Shown here piece by piece: positions 6,007 through 13,502 of a DNA stretch of 15,584 nucleotides. The stretch's first letter is position 1. Each line of letters opens with the position of its first letter. The DNA comes from JACRAR01 sp041674465 (GTDB lineage: Bacteria; Pseudomonadota; Gammaproteobacteria; Burkholderiales; Rhodocyclaceae). The notes under the pieces were generated by a model. The model did no database searches. It had not been told where the DNA came from and was given only the letters and a program-made list of their open reading frames with translations. Location: assembly GCA_041674465.1 (NCBI GenBank), contig JBAYVV010000091.1:1-15584 (forward strand). The letters are read 5' to 3'. Both the position numbers and the translations under genes were made by a program.

Positions 6007-7089
6007 ATGGCACGTGCAATTAACTTTAGCGCAGGTCCCGCTGCCCTGCCCGAAGATGTCCTGAAGGAAGCTGCTTCTGAAATGCTCGATTGGCATGGCA
6101 GTGGCCAGTCGGTCATGGAAATGAGCCATCGTGGCAAGGAGTTCATGTCAATCGCGGCTGCCGCTGAAGCCGACTTGCGTGAACTGCTGGCAATCCCCGC
6201 AAATTACAAGGTGCTGTTCCTGCAAGGTGGCGCCACGCTGCAGTTCGAGATGATCCCGATGAACTTGCTGGCCGGCAAAACTTCTGCCGATTATGTGCAT
6301 ACCGGCGAGTGGGCCAAGAAAGCCATCAAGGAAGCCAAAACGTTCTGCACGGTGAATACCGTCGCCTCGGCAGAAGACCAGAAATTTACCTATGCGCCGG
6401 CGCAATCCGAGTGGAAGCTCAACCCTGATGCGGCCTATGTGCATTACACTGCCAACGAGACCATCGGCGGTGTCGAATTCCAATGGATTCCAAATACCGG
6501 CAACGTGCCGCTGATTTGCGACATGTCCTCGAATATTCTGTCGCGCCCGGTCGATGTTTCCAAATACGGCATGATCTATGCCGGTGCGCAAAAGAATATC
6601 GGCCCCGCCGGACTCACCATTGTTGTCGTGCGCGATGATCTGATCGGCAAAGGAAGCCCGACGCCGCCGACCATGCTCGACTATAAAACCCATGCTGAAA
6701 ATGAGTCGATGTACAACACGCCGCCGACCTACGGCATCTACATCGCAGGGCTGGTGTTCCAGTGGCTCAAGAAGCAGGGCGGCCTGGCCGCGATGGAAAA
6801 GAAGAACATCGAAAAGTCTGCATTGCTGTACGACTTCCTCGATCAGAGCAAATTCTTCCAGAACCCGGTGCGCAAGCAGGATCGCTCACGCATGAATATT
6901 CCTTTCACACTCAAGAATGCCGAACTGGACGAGGAATTCCTCAAGGGCGCGAAGGCACGCGGCATGGTGCAGCTGAAAGGCCATCGCTCGGTCGGCGGCA
7001 TGCGTGCCTCGATCTATAACGCGATGTCGCTGGAAGGTGTCAAGACGCTGGTCGAATACATGAAGGAGTTCGAGAAAAATCATGGCTAA
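6007..7089 (+). CDS. serC: phosphoserine aminotransferase
   Basis: SerC transfers the amino group of glutamate to 3-phosphohydroxypyruvate to make 3-phosphoserine, and also acts on the analogous 4-phosphohydroxythreonine precursor of pyridoxal phosphate. The 360 residues match the family length. The N-terminus RAINFSAGPAALP is diagnostic. MSHRGKEF (39-46) contains the substrate-phosphate arginine Arg42, GATLQF (75-80) belongs to the cofactor-phosphate site, and Lys196 in YAGAQKNIGPAG is the Schiff-base lysine. A strong Shine-Dalgarno, AAGGAGA (5994-6000), lies 6 bases before the ATG and overlaps the last codons of gyrA. The gene overlaps the next one by 8 bases. Confidence 0.97.
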   Translation: MARAINFSAGPAALPEDVLKEAASEMLDWHGSGQSVMEMSHRGKEFMSIAAAAEADLRELLAIPANYKVLFLQGGATLQFEMIPMNLLAGKTSADYVHTGEWAKKAIKEAKTFCTVNTVASAEDQKFTYAPAQSEWKLNPDAAYVHYTANETIGGVEFQWIPNTGNVPLICDMSSNILSRPVDVSKYGMIYAGAQKNIGPAGLTIVVVRDDLIGKGSPTPPTMLDYKTHAENESMYNTPPTYGIYIAGLVFQWLKKQGGLAAMEKKNIEKSALLYDFLDQSKFFQNPVRKQDRSRMNIPFTLKNAELDEEFLKGAKARGMVQLKGHRSVGGMRASIYNAMSLEGVKTLVEYMKEFEKNHG

Positions 7090-8266
7090 TCAATTCAAGA
7101 TTCTTATCCTCAACAAGATTTCGCAAAATGGCCTGAAACGCCTGCCCGCCGACAACTACGACTGTTCCAAGGATGTGACCGATCCGGACGCGGTGCTGGT
7201 GCGTTCCGCCGACATGCATAAACTCGACATTCCGGCCAGCGTCAAGGCGATTGGTCGCGCCGGTTCGGGGACCAACAACATCCCGGTGAAACCCATGTCC
7301 GCCCGTGGCGTGCCGGTGTTCAATGCGCCGGGCGCCAACGCCAATGCCGTCAAGGAACTGGTGCTCGCCGGTATGTTGATGGCGGCCAGAAACTTGCGCG
7401 GCGCCATTGATTTTGTCGGCGCTCTGGATCCGGCTGACCCGGAGATGGAAAAGAAAGTCGAGGACGGCAAGAAGACCTACGCCGGCTACGAACTGGCCGG
7501 GCATACGCTGGGCGTGATTGGTCTGGGCAAGATCGGCTGCCTGGTCGCCGACGCGGCAATCAAACTGGGCATGGAGGTATATGGCCATGATCCCGAGATT
7601 TCTGTGGATGCTGCCTGGAGCCTGCCGTCGCAGGTGAAGAAGGCCAACAGCGTGGCCGAGGTGCTGAAGAAATGCGACTTTGTCTCACTGCATGTCCCGC
7701 TGGTCGATGCCACGCGCAATCTGGTCAACGCCGAAAATATTGGGCAAATGAAGGCCGAGGCGGTGCTGCTCAACTTTTCGCGCGACCCGGTGGTCAATGT
7801 GGATGCCGTGCTGGCCGCCCTGGAAGCCAAGAAACTGGGCTGCTATGTTTCCGATTTCCCCGGTCCGAAAGTTGTTCGCAATCCCCGCGTGATTTCCTTG
7901 CCGCACCTTGGCGCTTCGACTGGAGAAGCGGAGGAGAATTGCGCGATCATGGTGGCCGATCAAGTGCGCGATTACCTTGAGCACGGCAACATCCAGAACG
8001 CAGTGAATTTCCCGAATGTGGTTTTGCCGCGCGAATCCTCTTATCGCCTGGCTATCGCCAACAGCAACGTCCCCAACATGGTCGGGCAGATTTCCACCGT
8101 GATGGCGCAAGCCAAGCTCAACATTCACGACATGATCAACAAGTCGAAGGGTGACTTGGCCTACACGCTGGTCGATACCGACAGCGCAGTGCCGAAGAAG
8201 GTGGTGACTTCAATCGCAGCCATACCCGGAGTACTGGCGGTTCGCTACCTGCCGCTGGAATCCTAG
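7082..8266 (+). CDS. D-3-phosphoglycerate dehydrogenase-like, ACT-domain 2-hydroxyacid dehydrogenase
   Basis: The 394-residue protein belongs to the D-2-hydroxyacid dehydrogenase family, in the 3-phosphoglycerate dehydrogenase group whose signature includes RAGSGTNNIP and FNAPGANANAVKEL (80-93). The substrate domain (about 1-95) and NAD domain (about 96-285, GLGKIG at 147-152) are followed by a C-terminal ACT domain (about 322-394), often a serine-sensing allosteric module. Arg234 (NFSRD) and His275 (PHLGAST) fit the catalytic Arg and His. The expected glutamate after DFP is Pro262 here. Its place directly after serC, overlapping by 8 bases, argues that it supplies phosphohydroxypyruvate to SerC, so it would be a SerA. 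The changed active site makes me leave the symbol blank. Translation is probably coupled to serC: AAGGAG (7063-7068) lies 13 bases before the ATG. Confidence 0.88.
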   Translation: MANQFKILILNKISQNGLKRLPADNYDCSKDVTDPDAVLVRSADMHKLDIPASVKAIGRAGSGTNNIPVKPMSARGVPVFNAPGANANAVKELVLAGMLMAARNLRGAIDFVGALDPADPEMEKKVEDGKKTYAGYELAGHTLGVIGLGKIGCLVADAAIKLGMEVYGHDPEISVDAAWSLPSQVKKANSVAEVLKKCDFVSLHVPLVDATRNLVNAENIGQMKAEAVLLNFSRDPVVNVDAVLAALEAKKLGCYVSDFPGPKVVRNPRVISLPHLGASTGEAEENCAIMVADQVRDYLEHGNIQNAVNFPNVVLPRESSYRLAIANSNVPNMVGQISTVMAQAKLNIHDMINKSKGDLAYTLVDTDSAVPKKVVTSIAAIPGVLAVRYLPLES

Positions 8267-8269
8267 AAC

Positions 8270-9352
8270 GTGGCGGGAGGACAGGATGAGCTAGCCAAGC
8301 TGCGCCAGGGCATCGACGGCATCGATGAGGAAGTGTTGCGCCTTATCAGCCAGCGTGCGCAGCTTGCTCATCGCATTGGCGAAATCAAGCAGGGCAATCT
8401 CTATCGGCCCGAACGCGAGGCGCAGGTACTGCGGCGAATTGCTGCAAACAATCCGGGGCCATTGCCCGAGGCATCGATACAGAAGATTTTTCGCGAAATC
8501 ATGTCCGCCTGCCTTGCTCTGGAGCAGGCGTTGCGCGTCGCTTACCTTGGTCCTGAAGGCACGTTTTCGGAAACTGCCGCACATAAACATTTCGGTTCGA
8601 TACCCAGACTGACCCCCTGCGCAACGATCGACGATGCTTTTCGCGCGGTGGAAGCGGGTAACGCTGATTATGCGGTGGTCCCGGTCGAAAATTCCAGTGA
8701 AGGCGCGATCGGACGGACGCTCGACTTGTTGCTGAGTTCGCCACTTAAAATCTGCGGCGAAGTCTCTATGCGCATACACCAAAATCTGCTTTCCAAGGCG
8801 GATTCGCTGACAGTCTTGAAGCGCCTGTATTCGCACGCCCAGTCGTTGGCGCAATGCCATGAATGGCTCAACCGCAGTCTCGGCCACCTGCCCAGAGTGC
8901 CTGTGGCAAGCAATGCCGAAGGCGCAAGAATGGCAGCGGAAGACCCGGAATCCTGTGCTATTGCGGGTGAAGCTGCAGCACAGCGGTATGGCTTGCCGGT
9001 TCTGGCGGCCAATATCGAAGATGACCCCAACAATACCACCCGTTTCCTGGTGCTTGCGGAACATGACGCCGGCCCTTCCGGAAAGGACAAGACTTCCTTC
9101 GTCTGCTCCGCACAAAACCGTCCCGGTGCCATGCTGGCATTGTTGTCGCCTTTAGCGGCGCAAGGTGTCTCCATGACCAAGTTCGAATCGCGCCCGGCGC
9201 GCGGCTTTGGCGGCGGACGCTGGGAATACGTATTTTTCGTGGATATCGAAGGCCATCAGCAGGATGCCGCTGTCGCTATTGCATTGAAGACTCTCGGCGA
9301 AAGTGCAGGCTTTGTCAAAATTCTCGGTAGCTATCCCGCAGCTACTCCATAA
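8270..9352 (+). CDS. pheA: bifunctional chorismate mutase / prephenate dehydratase (P-protein)
   Basis: It converts chorismate to prephenate and then to phenylpyruvate, the last steps before transamination to phenylalanine. The 360 residues show three domains in order: an AroQ-type helical chorismate mutase (about 5-85, LRQGIDGIDEEVLRLISQRA); prephenate dehydratase (about 88-265, AYLGPEGTFSE at 91-101, PVENSSEGAIGRT at 138-150, catalytic TRF at 257-259); and a regulatory ACT domain (about 275-355) with the phenylalanine-binding ESRP motif at 306-309. The start is GTG 8270, three bases after the preceding stop, with GGAA (8257-8260) 9 bases upstream. The GGAGGA inside the first codons is not followed by an in-frame start. 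It belongs to the aromatic block with hisC, tyrA and aroA. Confidence 0.96.
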   Translation: MAGGQDELAKLRQGIDGIDEEVLRLISQRAQLAHRIGEIKQGNLYRPEREAQVLRRIAANNPGPLPEASIQKIFREIMSACLALEQALRVAYLGPEGTFSETAAHKHFGSIPRLTPCATIDDAFRAVEAGNADYAVVPVENSSEGAIGRTLDLLLSSPLKICGEVSMRIHQNLLSKADSLTVLKRLYSHAQSLAQCHEWLNRSLGHLPRVPVASNAEGARMAAEDPESCAIAGEAAAQRYGLPVLAANIEDDPNNTTRFLVLAEHDAGPSGKDKTSFVCSAQNRPGAMLALLSPLAAQGVSMTKFESRPARGFGGGRWEYVFFVDIEGHQQDAAVAIALKTLGESAGFVKILGSYPAATP

Positions 9353-9372
9353 CCCATCCGAAGGACTTCCGC

Positions 9373-10470
9373 ATGAGCTTTTCTGATTTGGCCCCATCCT
9401 ATATTCGCGCCATCTCGCCTTATCAACCGGGTCAGCCGATCACCCAGTTGTCGCGCGACATAGGCATACCCGTGGACAAGATTGTCAAGCTTGCTTCCAA
9501 CGAAAATCCTCTGGGCATGAGCCCGAAGGCTCGTATTGCATTGGAACAGGCGATCAGCGGCATAGAGCGCTATCCCGATCAGTATGATTTGACCCTGGCA
9601 ATTGCCGAACGCTATGGCGTCGATATGGGACAAGTCGTACTTGGCAATGGTTCCAATGATGTGCTGGATCTGGTGGCGCGAGTCTATATGGCGCCTGGCC
9701 GGTCCGCGGTGTTTTCCCAGCATGCTTTCGCGGTCTATCCCCTCGCAACGATGTCGGCAGGCGGGGAGTGCATCCAGGTCCCGGCCAAAAATTTTGGTCA
9801 TGACCTGTCTGCCATGGCTTCCGCCGTGCGTTCCGACACCACGATCTTGTGGATCGCCAACCCGAACAACCCGACCGGAACTTTTCTGCCTTACCAGCAA
9901 ATTCAGAATTTCCTGCAAGGTCTCAACAAAAATGTCGTGGTTGTGCTGGACGAGGCCTATAACGATTACCTGCTACCGGCACTTCGGGAAGACACTGTTC
10001 GATGGCTGTCCGATTTCCCCAACCTTGTCATCATCCGGACTTTCTCCAAAGTCTATGGGCTGGCAGGTCTGCGCGTGGGCTATGCCGTGGCATCAAAGGA
10101 AATCGCCGACCTGATGCATCGTGTGCGCCAACCCTTCAATGTCAACAACCTGGCGCTGGCCGCCGCTATAGCTGCCCTCGATGACCACGTTTTCGTTGCG
10201 GAGAGCTATGAACTGAACCGACGCGGACTTGAACAAATCGTGGCAGGACTGAAACGAATCGGTCTCGACCATATCCCCTCGCATGGCAATTTCATCACTT
10301 TCCGTGCGGGTGACGCAGGCAAAGTCAATCAGAGTCTGCTGAAGCAGGGCATCATTGTCAGACCGCTCGGAGGCTATGGCATGCCTGAATATTTAAGAGT
10401 GTCCATCGGTCTCGAAAAGGAGAACGTGCAGTTCCTCGAAGCGCTGGAAAAATCACTCGCACGCTCTTGA
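9373..10470 (+). CDS. hisC: histidinol-phosphate / aromatic amino acid aminotransferase (HisC family)
   Basis: This is a class II, PLP-dependent fold-type I aminotransferase of 365 residues (E. coli HisC is 356). Visible landmarks are KLASNENPLG (39-48), NPNNPTGT (163-170), DEAYNDY (193-199), the cofactor lysine Lys226 in RTFSKVYGLAGLRVGY, and the substrate-carboxylate arginine region near the end (YLRVSIG). By family it converts imidazole-acetol phosphate to histidinol phosphate. Set between pheA and tyrA it may mainly, or also, transaminate phenylpyruvate and 4-hydroxyphenylpyruvate, as proposed for the supraoperon-borne HisC copies of other proteobacteria. A good ribosome site, AAGGA (9361-9365), lies 7 bases before the ATG. 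The gene starts 20 bases after pheA and abuts tyrA. Confidence 0.93.
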   Translation: MSFSDLAPSYIRAISPYQPGQPITQLSRDIGIPVDKIVKLASNENPLGMSPKARIALEQAISGIERYPDQYDLTLAIAERYGVDMGQVVLGNGSNDVLDLVARVYMAPGRSAVFSQHAFAVYPLATMSAGGECIQVPAKNFGHDLSAMASAVRSDTTILWIANPNNPTGTFLPYQQIQNFLQGLNKNVVVVLDEAYNDYLLPALREDTVRWLSDFPNLVIIRTFSKVYGLAGLRVGYAVASKEIADLMHRVRQPFNVNNLALAAAIAALDDHVFVAESYELNRRGLEQIVAGLKRIGLDHIPSHGNFITFRAGDAGKVNQSLLKQGIIVRPLGGYGMPEYLRVSIGLEKENVQFLEALEKSLARS

Positions 10471-10487
10471 AGCAAAGGCGGGTACCG

Positions 10488-11372
10488 GTGGTTCAACTAA
10501 AGAAAATCGTTGTCTGTGGCGTTGGGCTGATTGGCGGCTCATTTGCGCTGGCACTCAAGGCTGCCAGCGCCGTCAGTGAGATAGTTGGCGTTGGGCGCAG
10601 TACAGCCACGCTCGATCAGGCACAAAAACTTGGCGTGATCGACCGCGGTACCAGTGACTGGCACGATGCCTTGGCCGGTGCTGACCTGGTCTTGCTGGCC
10701 ATGCCGGTTGGACAGATGGAGAAGGTCATGCAAGCCATGGCTCCGCATCTCGGACCTTCCACGCTGGTTACCGATGGCGGCAGTACCAAGCAGGATGTGA
10801 TCGCTGCTGCAAGGAATGCATTGGGCGACAACATCGGCCAGTTCATTCCCGCACACCCGATCGCCGGTGCAGAAAAAAGCGGCGTTGCGGCAGCCCAGGC
10901 GGATTTGTATCGGGACAAGCGGGTGATCATCACGCCGTTACCCGAAAACACCGCTACTAGTTTGGCGAAGGTGCAACAAATTTGGGAAATCTGCGGCGCC
11001 CAGGTCAGCACTTTGGCTCCGGACGAACATGACGGCACTTTTGCGGCAGTCAGTCACTTGCCGCATCTGCTGGCCTATGCCCTGGTTCACCAGTTTGCCG
11101 AACGTGAAAACTCAGAGCAGTTGTTCAGTTTTGCAGCCAGCGGATTCCGCGATTTCACCCGCATTGCCAGCAGCCATCCGGAGATGTGGCGTGACATCTG
11201 TGTTGCCAACCGGGCTGCACTGATCAAGGAAGTTGACGCTTTCCAAAATGAATTGCTGCGTGCCCGAGTTCTCCTGGCCAGGGCAGATGGGGACGGCCTG
11301 GAAGCGATGTTTGGCAGTGCACGCGCTCGGCGCGACGCCTGGCTCGAATCAATGCTGCCATCGGGCGAGTGA
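10488..11372 (+). CDS. tyrA: prephenate/arogenate dehydrogenase
   Basis: TyrA oxidatively decarboxylates prephenate (or arogenate) with NAD(P) on the way to tyrosine. From GTG 10488 the protein is 294 residues and begins MVQLKKIVVCGVGLIGGS, placing the Rossmann loop GVGLIGG (11-17) as in the family. VTDGGSTK (94-101) and PAHPIAGAEKSG (121-132), with the active-site histidine His123, follow, then an all-helical dimerisation domain. A TTG at 10467 would add 7 residues and overlap the end of hisC. I prefer GTG 10488 because AAGG (10475-10478) sits 9 bases before it. No chorismate mutase or ACT domain is fused. Its stop overlaps the start of aroA in GTGA. Confidence 0.95.
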   Translation: MVQLKKIVVCGVGLIGGSFALALKAASAVSEIVGVGRSTATLDQAQKLGVIDRGTSDWHDALAGADLVLLAMPVGQMEKVMQAMAPHLGPSTLVTDGGSTKQDVIAAARNALGDNIGQFIPAHPIAGAEKSGVAAAQADLYRDKRVIITPLPENTATSLAKVQQIWEICGAQVSTLAPDEHDGTFAAVSHLPHLLAYALVHQFAERENSEQLFSFAASGFRDFTRIASSHPEMWRDICVANRAALIKEVDAFQNELLRARVLLARADGDGLEAMFGSARARRDAWLESMLPSGE

Positions 11373-12682
11373 ATAGCTTGGCATCAGCCAAACCGGATTA
11401 CCTGGATTTGCCTGCAGCCAGCAAAGCTGCCGGCTGCGTGCGTTTGCCCGGATCAAAAAGCATCTCCAACCGCTGCCTGCTGCTTGCCGGACTGGCCAAT
11501 GGTGTAACAGAGATTCTCGATCTGCTCGACTCCGATGACACTCGTGTCATGTTGGCGGCGCTGCATGTGCTGGGCGTGACGATCGAGACGTTCGGCAACT
11601 CAAGGGTCCGCGTTACCGGCTGCGCCGGGACATTTCCCGTGAAGCAGGCTGACCTGTTCCTTGGCAATGCCGGGACTGCTTTCCGTCCCTTGACTGCGGC
11701 ATTGGCGCTGAGTCAAGGGTCTTATCGATTATCCGGTGTGCCACGCATGCACGAACGACCGATTGCAGATCTGGTCGATGCGCTGTGCAATCTCGGCGCA
11801 GAAATTCGATATCTCGAGAAGGTGGGCTTTCCGCCGCTGGCTATAAATCCAGGCACGCTGAGTCTGTCCGAACCGATACGCGTGCGCGGCGATGTTTCTT
11901 CCCAGTTTCTGACCGCCTTGCTGATGGCTTTGCCGGGGACGGGAAGAGAAACCAGAATCGAAGTCATCGGCGAACTGATCTCCAAACCCTACATCGACAT
12001 CACGCTCAATTTGATGCGGCGTTTTGGGGTTGAAATTGAACACTCCGGTTGGCAGCACTTCACAATTGCCGGGAACCAGGCTTTTCAGAGCCCCGGCGAA
12101 ATTCATGTCGAAGGTGATGCATCGGCGGCTTCCTACTTTCTGGCGGCAGGGGTCATCGGGGGCGGTCCGGTCCGAGTGGAGGGAGTCGGCCGCACCAGTA
12201 TCCAGGGCGATGTTGCATTTGCCGACACCCTGCAAACGATAGGCGCGAGCATCGCGTCGGGTGACAACTGGATAGAGGCCGGCGCAGCAACAAATCGGAA
12301 GCTCAAGGCGTTTGACGGCGATTTCAATCACATTCCCGACGCGGCAATGACCCTGGCTGTGCTCGCCCTGTTCAGCGACGGACCCTGTGTTTTAAGAAAC
12401 ATCGCTTCGTGGCGGGTCAAGGAAACGGATCGAATCAGCGCCATGGCGACCGAACTGCGCAAGCTTGGTGCAACGGTTGAGGAGGGCGCCGATTTTCTGC
12501 GCATCATTCCACCCGTTCGTTTGAATAGTGGTGTGGCCATAGATACATACGATGATCACCGAATGGCGATGTGCTTTTCTCTGGTTTCACTGGGACAGGT
12601 GAATATCCGCATCAATCAGCCAGATTGCGTTGCCAAAACTTTTCCAAATTATTTCGGCGAATTCGCCAGACTCGTGAGATGA
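11369..12682 (+). CDS. aroA: 3-phosphoshikimate 1-carboxyvinyltransferase (EPSP synthase)
   Basis: It joins shikimate-3-phosphate and phosphoenolpyruvate to make EPSP, the sixth step of the shikimate pathway. The 437-residue protein has the two-domain inside-out barrel motifs of a class I enzyme: LPGSKSISNR (26-35, with the PEP/shikimate lysine Lys30), LGNAGTAFRPLTAAL (98-112), RPIADLVDAL (130-139), WRVKETDR, YDDHRMAM and DCVAKTFPNYF. Gly102 and Pro107 correspond to E. coli Gly96 and Pro101, so the site looks like the ordinary glyphosate-sensitive form. The start is GTG within the GTGA overlap with tyrA. It has no strong Shine-Dalgarno, which fits translational coupling. Its stop overlaps the cmk start in ATGA. 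Confidence 0.97.
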   Translation: MNSLASAKPDYLDLPAASKAAGCVRLPGSKSISNRCLLLAGLANGVTEILDLLDSDDTRVMLAALHVLGVTIETFGNSRVRVTGCAGTFPVKQADLFLGNAGTAFRPLTAALALSQGSYRLSGVPRMHERPIADLVDALCNLGAEIRYLEKVGFPPLAINPGTLSLSEPIRVRGDVSSQFLTALLMALPGTGRETRIEVIGELISKPYIDITLNLMRRFGVEIEHSGWQHFTIAGNQAFQSPGEIHVEGDASAASYFLAAGVIGGGPVRVEGVGRTSIQGDVAFADTLQTIGASIASGDNWIEAGAATNRKLKAFDGDFNHIPDAAMTLAVLALFSDGPCVLRNIASWRVKETDRISAMATELRKLGATVEEGADFLRIIPPVRLNSGVAIDTYDDHRMAMCFSLVSLGQVNIRINQPDCVAKTFPNYFGEFARLVR

Positions 12683-13344
12683 CTACTTCCATACCCGTAA
12701 TCGCCATTGACGGTCCATCTGCCTCGGGCAAAGGCACGGTTGCGGCACTGGTCGCGCAGCGGCTGGGCTTTCACTATCTCGACAGTGGCTCGCTTTATCG
12801 CCTGGTAGCGCTTGCCGCGCAACGCGCAGCAGTCGATTATTCCGATGAAACACAGGTTGCGACACTGGCCTCCAACTTGCCCGCCGAGTTCAAGGCTGGG
12901 CGGATATTTCTGGCCAGCGACGATGTCACCGATGCGATTCGCAGCGAAGCCTGCTCGACCGGCGCTTCAAAGATCGCAGCGCTACCTTCAGTTCGCACTG
13001 CACTGTTGCAACGTCAACGCAGCTATCGGCAAGCGCCTGGACTGGTTGCGGAAGGGCGTGACATGAGTACAGTGGTGTTCCTCGACGCCATACTCAAGGT
13101 TTACCTGACGGCTTCTGCCGAAGCACGCGCCGAGCGACGTCATAAGCAGTTGATCGAAAAAGGGATATCTGCTAATATTGCGACCCTTTTGCAGGACCTG
13201 CTAGAGCGCGATGCACGCGATGCTGCGCGCCCTGTGGCTCCCCTGCAAAAAAGCGCGGATGCAGAACTGCTCGAAACCTCGCAAATGTCGATCGAGCAGG
13301 CAGTTCAGGCGGTGCTGGGCTGGTACCAGGATCGTTTACGCTGA
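12679..13344 (+). CDS. cmk: cytidylate kinase
   Basis: Cmk phosphorylates CMP and dCMP to the diphosphates with ATP. The 221-residue protein begins MTTSIPVIAIDGPSASGKGT, with the P-loop at 12-20, the CMP-binding DSGSLYR at 35-41, and EGRDMSTVVF (125-134), in which Arg127 and Asp128 contact the base and sugar. The lid region has EARAERRHKQ (148-157). The frame is open upstream to 12571, but that extension lies inside aroA and is not family-like. ATG 12679, overlapping the aroA stop by 4 bases, gives the usual N-terminus. It sits directly before rpsA, as in many proteobacteria. Confidence 0.97.
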   Translation: MTTSIPVIAIDGPSASGKGTVAALVAQRLGFHYLDSGSLYRLVALAAQRAAVDYSDETQVATLASNLPAEFKAGRIFLASDDVTDAIRSEACSTGASKIAALPSVRTALLQRQRSYRQAPGLVAEGRDMSTVVFLDAILKVYLTASAEARAERRHKQLIEKGISANIATLLQDLLERDARDAARPVAPLQKSADAELLETSQMSIEQAVQAVLGWYQDRLR

Positions 13345-13502
13345 GTTTCGCGTGCAGCACGGATCGCCTGGGCAGTTGAGGATCAGGCATCCAAAGGTGC
13401 CGTCGGACACGCTAGTGTCAGGCGGCGGTTTTCAACTGACTGTCGCAGGCGATGGAATGCTCCAACCGCAAGCGGCATATTGATCCTAATCCAACCATAT
13501 CT
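13345..13502 (+). promoter_or_regulatory. rpsA leader / intergenic region with inverted repeats and no Shine-Dalgarno
   Basis: This 158-base gap is the longest within the gyrA-ihfB run. GACAC (13406-13410) and GTGTC (13415-13419) can form a small hairpin. GCGGTT (13425-13430) is the exact inverse of AACCGC (13464-13469), able to form a larger arm. The 30 bases before the rpsA ATG are AT-rich and lack any GGAG-like sequence. In E. coli the rpsA leader also lacks a good Shine-Dalgarno, folds, and is repressed by S1 itself; the same logic is plausible here by analogy. No convincing -35/-10 pair is seen; CATATT (13476-13481) is the best -10-like hexamer. Confidence 0.4.

Noticed and set aside
12571..12678. 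Upstream start for cmk inside aroA
   Set aside because: The 36 added residues are an out-of-frame reading of aroA. The P-loop sits at the normal distance from ATG 12679.
13452..13502. Upstream ATG that would add 17 residues to ribosomal protein S1
   Set aside because: The extra residues do not match the family, and ATG 13503 gives the normal start. The stretch is better read as leader.
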